64,000 nucleotides of DNA, from contig JBFXAQ010000005.1 of assembly GCA_050184115.1 (NCBI GenBank), positions 124,001 through 188,000 of the forward strand, given 5' to 3'. A program made the position numbers and the translations under genes. Shown here piece after piece: positions 58,848 to 64,000 of this stretch. Under the pieces are notes generated by a model that was given only the letters and a program-made list of their open reading frames with translations, made no database searches and had not been told where the DNA came from. The stretch is from JACKNG01 sp050184115. Its GTDB lineage: Bacteria > Pseudomonadota > Gammaproteobacteria > Ga0077536. The first letter of the stretch is position 1, and each line of letters starts with the position of its first letter.

Positions 58848-59701
58848 CGCGCGATGACGCCTGGCCGGCGCCGGCCAAGATCAATCTCTTCCTCCATGTC
58901 GTCGGGCGCCGTACCGACGGCTACCACCTGCTGCAAACCTGGTTCCAGTTCGTCGACGACTGTGACTGGCTGGACATCCGGCCGACCACCGACGGCCAGG
59001 TCCGGCGGGCCACGACCCTGCCCGGCGTGGCCGAGGACGATGACCTGGTGGTGCGTGCAGCGCGGCTGCTGCAGCGCGAGACAGGGTGTCAGGACGGTGC
59101 CGTGATCGGCGTCGACAAGCACCTGCCCATGGGTGGCGGCCTGGGCGGCGGCAGCTCCAATGCCGCCACCGTACTGGTGGCCCTGAACGCCTTGTGGGGG
59201 CTCGACCTGGACGTCGACACGCTGGCCACGCTGGGGCTCGGTCTCGGCGCCGACGTGCCGGTCTTCGTGCGTGGTGAAGCGGCCTGGGCGGAAGGCGTCG
59301 GCGAGGTGCTCGAAGCGTGTCCGGCGACGGAAGGCGCGGTGCTCGTGGTGACTCCGGATTGCGCCGTTTCCACGGTCCGCGTGTTCACCGATCCTGATTT
59401 GACACGCGATACCCCCGCCATCAAAATGCACGCCTTTTCGCTCGCCCGCTCGCGCAACGACTGTGAACCCGTCACCCGTCGCCTCTACCCCGAGGTCGGC
59501 GCGGCGCTCGACTGGCTCGCCGCATTCGCGCCGGCACGGATGAGCGGAACGGGTGCCAGCGTGTTCGCGTTCTTCGACGACCTCGACCAGGCCCGTGCCG
59601 TGCAGGCCCGCGTACCGCGCGCGTGGCGCACCCACGCTGGCCGGCGTTGCAACCGGTCACCGCTGCTCGACCGCCTCGTCCGCCAGCGCGACGCCGGCTG
59701 A
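58844..59701 (+). CDS. ispE: 4-diphosphocytidyl-2-C-methyl-D-erythritol kinase
   Basis: 285 residues, GHMP kinase of the MEP isoprenoid pathway. PAPAKINLFLHVVGRRTDGYH at the N-terminus, ATP loop PMGGGLGGGSSNAATVL near residue 98, and the C-terminal GHMP motif MSGTGASVFAFF. Its ATG overlaps the lolB stop by 4 nt (58844-58847). The lolB-ispE-tRNA(Gln)-prs order is widely conserved in gammaproteobacteria. Confidence 0.95.
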   Translation: MTRDDAWPAPAKINLFLHVVGRRTDGYHLLQTWFQFVDDCDWLDIRPTTDGQVRRATTLPGVAEDDDLVVRAARLLQRETGCQDGAVIGVDKHLPMGGGLGGGSSNAATVLVALNALWGLDLDVDTLATLGLGLGADVPVFVRGEAAWAEGVGEVLEACPATEGAVLVVTPDCAVSTVRVFTDPDLTRDTPAIKMHAFSLARSRNDCEPVTRRLYPEVGAALDWLAAFAPARMSGTGASVFAFFDDLDQARAVQARVPRAWRTHAGRRCNRSPLLDRLVRQRDAG

Positions 59702-59760
59702 GCACACGCGAGCTGGCCGCGCCGCGGGAGCAGGCGGCCCCGGCGGCGCGAGAGAATTCT

Positions 59761-59835
59761 TGGGGTGTCGCCAAGCGGTAAGGCACCGGGTTTTGATCCC
59801 GGCATTCCCAGGTTCGAATCCTGGCACCCCAGCCA
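59761..59835 (+). tRNA. tRNA-Gln (anticodon TTG)
   Basis: 75 nt including CCA. Acceptor TGGGGTG pairs with CACCCCA. The anticodon stem CCGGG/CCCGG closes a loop TTTTGAT with anticodon TTG. The T-arm CCCAGG-TTCGAAT-CCTGG is normal. It sits between ispE and prs. Confidence 0.96.
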
Positions 59836-59912
59836 AACGCCGTGCGACCCGGAATCCGGCCCGGGGCGTGCCGGTGGCCGAGAACCTACTGCGCGGAGTC
59901 AGCGGGGACATG

Positions 59913-60863
59913 ATGGAAGAGTCGATGATGCTGTTCACCGGCAACGCCAACCGGCCGCTGGCGCGGGCGGTGGCGCGCCAGCTGCACATGCCGCTGGGCA
60001 AGGCCACGGTGGGGCGTTTCTCCGATGGCGAGATCATGGTCGAGATCGCCGAGAACGTGCGCGGCCGCCACGCCATCGTCATCCAGCCCACCTGCGCCCC
60101 GACCAACGACAACTTCATGGAACTGCTGGTACTGATCGACGCGCTGCGGCGGGCCTCGGCGCAGAGCATCACGGCGGTCATCCCCTATCTCGGCTACGCC
60201 CGCCAGGATCGCCGTCCGCGTTCGGCGCGCGTACCGATCACGGCCAAGGTCGTGGCCAACATGATCACCTCCGTCGGCACCTCGCGGGTGCTCACGGTCG
60301 ATCTCCACGCCGAGCAGATCCAGGGCTTCTTCGACATCCCGATGGACAACGTCTATGCCTCGCCAGTGCTGCTCGGCGACATCTGGAAGCACGAGTACGA
60401 GAACCTCATGGTGGTGTCGCCGGACGTCGGTGGCGTGGTCCGGGCGCGCGCCATCGCGCGCCGCCTCGACAACGCCGATCTCGCCATCATCGACAAGCGC
60501 CGTCCGCGCGCCAACGAGTCGCGCGTGATGAACATCATCGGCGACGTCGAAGATCGCACCTGCGTGATGGTCGACGACATGGTCGACACCGCGGGCACGC
60601 TGTGTCGCGCCGCCGAGGCGCTCAAGGATCACGGTGCGCGCAAGGTGGTGGCCTATTGCACCCACCCGGTGCTGTCCGGGCCGGCCATCGACAACCTCAA
60701 CGCCTCGACGCTGGACGAGCTGGTCGTCACCGACACCATCCCGCTGTCGGAGGAGGCCGAGAGCTGCACCAAGATCCGCCAGCTGTCGGTGGCGGGCCTG
60801 CTCGGCGAGAGCATCAATCGCATCATCTCGGGGCAGTCGCTGAGCTCGATGTTCGTCGACTGA
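59913..60863 (+). CDS. prs: Ribose-phosphate pyrophosphokinase
   Basis: 316 residues (E. coli 315). Makes PRPP from ribose 5-phosphate and ATP. GNANRPLA and FSDGEIMVEI at the N-terminus, QPTCAPTNDNFMELL, YARQDRRPRSARVPI, the DLHAEQIQGFF loop, and the PRPP-binding VMVDDMVDTAGTL. The start is uncertain among 59910, 59913 and 59925; 59913 gives MEESMMLFTGN, closest to the short N-terminus of related enzymes, with GGGGA just upstream. Confidence 0.95.
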   Translation: MEESMMLFTGNANRPLARAVARQLHMPLGKATVGRFSDGEIMVEIAENVRGRHAIVIQPTCAPTNDNFMELLVLIDALRRASAQSITAVIPYLGYARQDRRPRSARVPITAKVVANMITSVGTSRVLTVDLHAEQIQGFFDIPMDNVYASPVLLGDIWKHEYENLMVVSPDVGGVVRARAIARRLDNADLAIIDKRRPRANESRVMNIIGDVEDRTCVMVDDMVDTAGTLCRAAEALKDHGARKVVAYCTHPVLSGPAIDNLNASTLDELVVTDTIPLSEEAESCTKIRQLSVAGLLGESINRIISGQSLSSMFVD

Positions 60864-60985
60864 GAAAAGCCCGGGCAACCCTATGTGGCGGCACCGCGAG
60901 CGGAGCCGCGACGAAAGCTGTCCCACGTCACCTGGTCGCGGGGGCGTGACGACGGTCGGATATCACTACTGGAGATCAACCAAAG

Positions 60986-61618
60986 ATGGATATTTTCGAA
61001 ATCGAGGGCGAGTTGCGCCACGACAGGGGCAAGGGTGCGAGCCGCCGCCTGCGTCGTGCCGGCAAGCTGCCGGCGATCGTCTACGGCGGGCACAAGGACC
61101 CGGTGGCGATCGAGGTGTCGCACAACGAGATGTTGCTGCACACCGAGCACGAGGCGTTCTACTCGCACATCCTTTCGCTCAAGCTCGACGGCAGGGCCGA
61201 GCGCGTGGTGCTGAAGGACATGCAGCGGCATCCGTACAAACCGTTCATCATGCACATGGACTTTCTGCGCGTGAGCGAGTCGGAGGCCATCACCATCCGC
61301 GTGCCGCTGCACTTCGTCAACGAGGATCGTTGCGTCGGCGTGAAGCAGGGCGGTGGTGTCATCTCGCACCTCATGTCGGACCTCGAAATCACCTGCCTGC
61401 CGAAGGATCTGCCCGAGTACATCGAGGTCGACCTGGTTGACGTCAACCTTGGTGAGTCGATCCACCTCAGCGAGCTCAAGCTGCCGGCCGGGGTCGAGAT
61501 CACCTCGATCGCCCACGGTGGCGATGCCGAGCAGGCGGTGGTCTCCGTGCACGCGCCGCGCGGCGGTGCGGGCGACGCCGAGGACGGCGAAGCTGGCGAG
61601 GCAGGCGGCGAGGGCTGA
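60986..61618 (+). CDS. rplY: Ribosomal protein bL25 (TL5/Ctc long form)
   Basis: 210 residues: an N-terminal 5S-rRNA-binding L25 domain (about 1-95, with GASRRLRRAGKLPAIVYGG) and a C-terminal CTC/TL5 domain (about 100-190), then an acidic Gly/Glu/Ala tail. The longer form is found in many bacteria, unlike the 94-residue E. coli protein. GGAG lies 10-15 nt before the ATG. In the 122 nt after prs I see no clear regulatory structure. Confidence 0.93.
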   Translation: MDIFEIEGELRHDRGKGASRRLRRAGKLPAIVYGGHKDPVAIEVSHNEMLLHTEHEAFYSHILSLKLDGRAERVVLKDMQRHPYKPFIMHMDFLRVSESEAITIRVPLHFVNEDRCVGVKQGGGVISHLMSDLEITCLPKDLPEYIEVDLVDVNLGESIHLSELKLPAGVEITSIAHGGDAEQAVVSVHAPRGGAGDAEDGEAGEAGGEG

Positions 61619-61662
61619 GCCGCGATTGCCGCGCACCAGGCAGCGGCCGGAGCCACCCAAGC

Positions 61663-62262
61663 GTGACGGACGCCGCCGCGGTGCAACTCGTGGTCGGGCT
61701 CGGCAACCCCGGGCCCGGCCATGCTCACGACCGGCACAACGCCGGCTTCTGGTTCATCGACGCGCTGGCTACGAAGCTCGGCGTGACGCTGCGCGAGGAA
61801 GCGCGTTACAAGGCCGAACTCGGTCGCGCCGCCGGCGGTCTGCGCCTGCTCAAGCCGCTCACGTTCATGAACCTATCGGGCGAGTCCGTGGCGGCCTGTG
61901 CCAATTACTTCCGCATTACGCCGGCCCAGCTCCTGGTCGTCCATGACGAACTCGACCTGCCCGCCGGCACCGTACGACTCAAGCGTGGCGGCGGACACGG
62001 CGGCCACAACGGCCTGCGCAGCATCGACAGCCAGCTCGGCACCAACGACTACCTGCGCGTGCGCCTCGGCATCGGTCATCCCGGCAACGCCGCCGACGTC
62101 ACCGCGCACGTCCTCGGCAAGCCGCCGGCGACGGAGCGCGAGGCCATCGAGGCGGCCATCGACGCGGTGCTCGGCGTTTTCGAGACCATCCTGCGCGGCG
62201 AGGTCGACCGCGCCATGAATTCGATCAACCGCCGCGCGACCAGGCACAAGGACACCACCTGA
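61663..62262 (+). CDS. pth: Peptidyl-tRNA hydrolase
   Basis: 199 residues from a GTG start. GLGNPGPGHAHDRHNAGFWFID holds the catalytic His and substrate Asn, with LLKPLTFMNLSGESV and HDELDLPAGTVRLKRGGGHGGHNGLRS following. It releases tRNA from peptidyl-tRNA. The stop codon is followed directly by the ychF ATG, indicating coupled translation. Confidence 0.95.
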   Translation: MTDAAAVQLVVGLGNPGPGHAHDRHNAGFWFIDALATKLGVTLREEARYKAELGRAAGGLRLLKPLTFMNLSGESVAACANYFRITPAQLLVVHDELDLPAGTVRLKRGGGHGGHNGLRSIDSQLGTNDYLRVRLGIGHPGNAADVTAHVLGKPPATEREAIEAAIDAVLGVFETILRGEVDRAMNSINRRATRHKDTT

Positions 62263-63354
62263 ATGGGTTTCAAATGTGGCATCGTCGGCCTGCCGAACGT
62301 CGGCAAGTCGTCCCTGTTCAACGCGCTGACCAGCGCCGGCATCGCGGCGGAGAACTACCCCTTCTGCACCATCGAACCGAACGTGGGCATCGTGCCGGTG
62401 CCCGACCCGCGGCTCGAACGCATCGCTGCCCTCGTCAAGCCGGAGAAGATCATCCACTCGACAATGGAGTTCGTCGACATCGCCGGCCTGGTCGCCGGCG
62501 CCGCGCAGGGCGAGGGGCTCGGCAACAAGTTCCTCGCCCACATCCGCGAGACCCAGGCCATCGCCCACGTCGTGCGCTGCTTCGAGGACGACAACGTCAC
62601 CCACGTCGCCGGCCGGGTCGATCCCTTGTCCGACATCGAGGTCATCGAAACCGAACTCGCCCTGGCCGACCTCGAGACCTGCACGCGTGGCCTCGAGCGC
62701 GCCGAGAAGCAGGCCAAGTCGGGCGACAAGGAGCAACGCCAGCGGGTAGAGTCCTACCGCGTGCTGCTCGCCGCGCTGGAACAGGGCACCGCGGTGCGCA
62801 CGCTGGAACTCGACGAGCATGCGCGCGCACTCGTGCGCGAGATCGCGCTGCTGACGGCCAAACCCGTGCTCTACATCGCCAATGTCGGTGAGTCCGATCT
62901 CGCCGGCAACGCACACACCGCGGCGGTCGAGCGTTACGCCGCCGGCAGCGCTGCCGAGTGCGTCGTGCTGTGCGCAGCGCTGGAAGCCGAGATCGCGGCT
63001 CTTCCGGCCGACGAGCGCGCCGAGTTTCTCCACGATCTCGGCCTCGAAGAGGCCGGGCTCGATCGGGTCATCCGCGCCGGCTACCGCCTGCTCGGCCTGC
63101 AGAGCTACTTCACTGCCGGGCCGAAGGAGTGTCGCGCCTGGACGGTCCGCCGCGGCGCGCTGGCTCCGCAGGCTGCGGCGGTCATCCACACCGATTTCGA
63201 AAGGGGCTTCATCCGTGCCGAGGTCGTTGGTTATGACGACTTCGTCACCTGCGGCGGCGAGGTCAAGGCGCGTGAGTCGGGCAAGCTCCGCGTCGAGGGC
63301 AAGGATTACGTCGTCGCCGATGGCGACGTCATGCATTTCCGCTTCAACGTCTGA
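62263..63354 (+). CDS. ychF: Redox-regulated P-loop ATPase YchF (OLA1 type)
   Basis: 363 residues. Walker A GLPNVGKSSLFNALT, G3 DIAGLVAGAAQGEGLGNKFL, and an altered G4 (IANVGES, NxxE instead of NKxD), the change that gives this family ATP preference. The C-terminal TGS domain ends in a typical YVVADGDVMHFRFNV. It starts at the base after the pth stop. Binds ribosomes and is linked to stress responses. Confidence 0.96.
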   Translation: MGFKCGIVGLPNVGKSSLFNALTSAGIAAENYPFCTIEPNVGIVPVPDPRLERIAALVKPEKIIHSTMEFVDIAGLVAGAAQGEGLGNKFLAHIRETQAIAHVVRCFEDDNVTHVAGRVDPLSDIEVIETELALADLETCTRGLERAEKQAKSGDKEQRQRVESYRVLLAALEQGTAVRTLELDEHARALVREIALLTAKPVLYIANVGESDLAGNAHTAAVERYAAGSAAECVVLCAALEAEIAALPADERAEFLHDLGLEEAGLDRVIRAGYRLLGLQSYFTAGPKECRAWTVRRGALAPQAAAVIHTDFERGFIRAEVVGYDDFVTCGGEVKARESGKLRVEGKDYVVADGDVMHFRFNV

Positions 63355-63391
63355 GAACCGCACGCCCGGGTGCGGGCGAGGGAAGAGAGAA

Positions 63392-63580
63392 GGTGTTCTC
63401 CACGATGCCGGCGCTGACCGTAATCTTGAACCAGGGGTTCAAGATGGGACTTCTCGGGGCGAATCAGGCTTTCTGCAGCGAGGCAGACATGCACAACATC
63501 ACCGTGTGATCGGTCCCTGCGGGTATGTCTTATAGGCTCAAAGATCGCGGGTCAGTGGTCGCACAAAGCAGAGAACACCG
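63392..63580 (-). ncRNA. ssrS: 6S RNA
   Basis: About 188 nt on the minus strand, directly downstream of zapA as in other gammaproteobacteria. GGTGTTCTC at the 5' end (63579-63571) pairs perfectly with GAGAACACC at the 3' end (63400-63392). Inside, TGAGCC-x-ATA and CATACC, AGAAAGCCTGA, and the hairpin CTTGAACC/GGTTCAAG then TTACGG and GGCATCGTGGAGA occur in the same order and at nearly the same distances as in E. coli 6S RNA. It binds sigma70 RNA polymerase. A TACGAT that could be a -10 lies just upstream. Confidence 0.85.
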
Positions 63581-63693
63581 TACGGGTCATCGTACATTTT
63601 TCCGGCAACTTTAGGAAACGCCGCGCGCGGACCCGGCTGGCCCGGCGCCGTACGGATGCGGGGGGCGTGGCGCACCCGGCGACGCACGCTGGA

Positions 63694-64000
63694 TCAGTGG
63701 CCGCCCGATACGTTCTCGCCGCGCCGCAGGGCGTCGGCGATCTTGGCCTGCATGCGGGTGATGCCGGCGCCGATGTCGCTGGTCAGTGACTCGTTATTGC
63801 GGCGGAACTCGAGGTACTCGTGGGCAATGTTGAGCGCGGCCATGACGGCGATGCGTTCGCTGCCGATGACCTTGCCGTTGTCGCGCTGTTCGACCATCTT
63901 GCGGTTGAGGAACTGGACCGAGGCGAACAGGGCCTCGCGCTCGTCTTCCTTGCAGCCGACGACGTAATCCTTGTCGAAAATGGTGACGGTGATGGGCTTC
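63694..64000 (-). CDS. zapA: Cell division protein ZapA, 5' end outside the window
   Basis: The visible 101 C-terminal residues begin KPITVTIFDKDYVVGCKEDE and continue through EREALFASVQFLNRKM and ERIAVMAALNIAHEYLEFR to VSGGH. This matches ZapA, the small coiled-coil protein that crosslinks FtsZ protofilaments. The ORF is open through base 64000, so only a few N-terminal residues are missing. Its position beside 6S RNA supports the call. Confidence 0.92.
   Translation of the reverse strand, partial: KPITVTIFDKDYVVGCKEDEREALFASVQFLNRKMVEQRDNGKVIGSERIAVMAALNIAHEYLEFRRNNESLTSDIGAGITRMQAKIADALRRGENVSGGH

Noticed and set aside
61873..63363. A 496-codon minus-strand frame opposite pth and ychF
   Set aside because: It is antisense to two highly conserved genes and has no family features.

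Overview
The window is about 64 kb of uniformly GC-rich, gene-dense DNA from a gammaproteobacterium. The core blocks point that way: lolB-ispE-tRNA(Gln)-prs-rplY-pth-ychF, hemA-prfA-prmC-moeB, bfr with bfd, prlC, cytochrome c4, an MsbA-type lipid A exporter, and a 6S RNA gene beside zapA. I cannot name a genus. Rieske oxygenase, P450, SnoaL-like and PRISE-type reductase genes suggest an environmental, metabolically flexible organism.

Layout. 1-6420: the 3' part of msbA, an exported protein with a VPLPA/PEP-CTERM-like tail, a Tat-type PhoX/DUF839 protein, a flavodiiron-like metallo-beta-lactamase protein, and a two-subunit Rieske ring-hydroxylating oxygenase on the minus strand. 6455-23630: the outstanding feature, a translationally coupled three-gene signalling operon. 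It holds a single uninterrupted ORF of about 5,226 codons encoding a soluble histidine kinase with 29 tandem GAF domains, then a stand-alone receiver, then a receiver-class III nucleotide cyclase. The oxygenase genes start only 34 nt downstream. 23804-26061: a MarR regulator divergent from a P450-SnoaL pair across an AT-rich palindromic control region. 26073-29940: a MoxR / DUF58 / transglutaminase operon. 30165-36408: sthA, a perfect 28-bp inverted repeat, pmbA, uvrD and a membrane-anchored dihaem cytochrome. 36572-36993: a tandem duplication containing a broken and an intact tRNA-Arg(CCG). 37030-44936: PRISE-like reductase, orphan pstS with a Pho box, Na+/H+ antiporter, diguanylate cyclase, dsbA, cytochrome c4, engB. 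44937-45338: hairpins that look like a small RNA with anti-Shine-Dalgarno loops. 45339-56273: rpmE, DUF3135, xthA, SH3 protein, prlC, GIDE protein, lemA, the bfr/bfd iron-storage pair with a Fur-like box, and moeB/prmC/prfA/hemA. 56491-63354: TPR lipoprotein, lolB, ispE, tRNA-Gln, prs, rplY, pth, ychF. The window ends with 6S RNA and the 3' part of zapA.

How the parts work together. The giant kinase, receiver and cyclase form a complete predicted path from small-molecule sensing through phosphotransfer to a cyclic nucleotide. Its position between the MarR/P450 cluster and the oxygenase genes suggests, but does not prove, a link to aromatic or lipophilic substrate metabolism. The right half is mainly housekeeping: translation, haem and isoprenoid synthesis, envelope lipoprotein sorting and iron storage.
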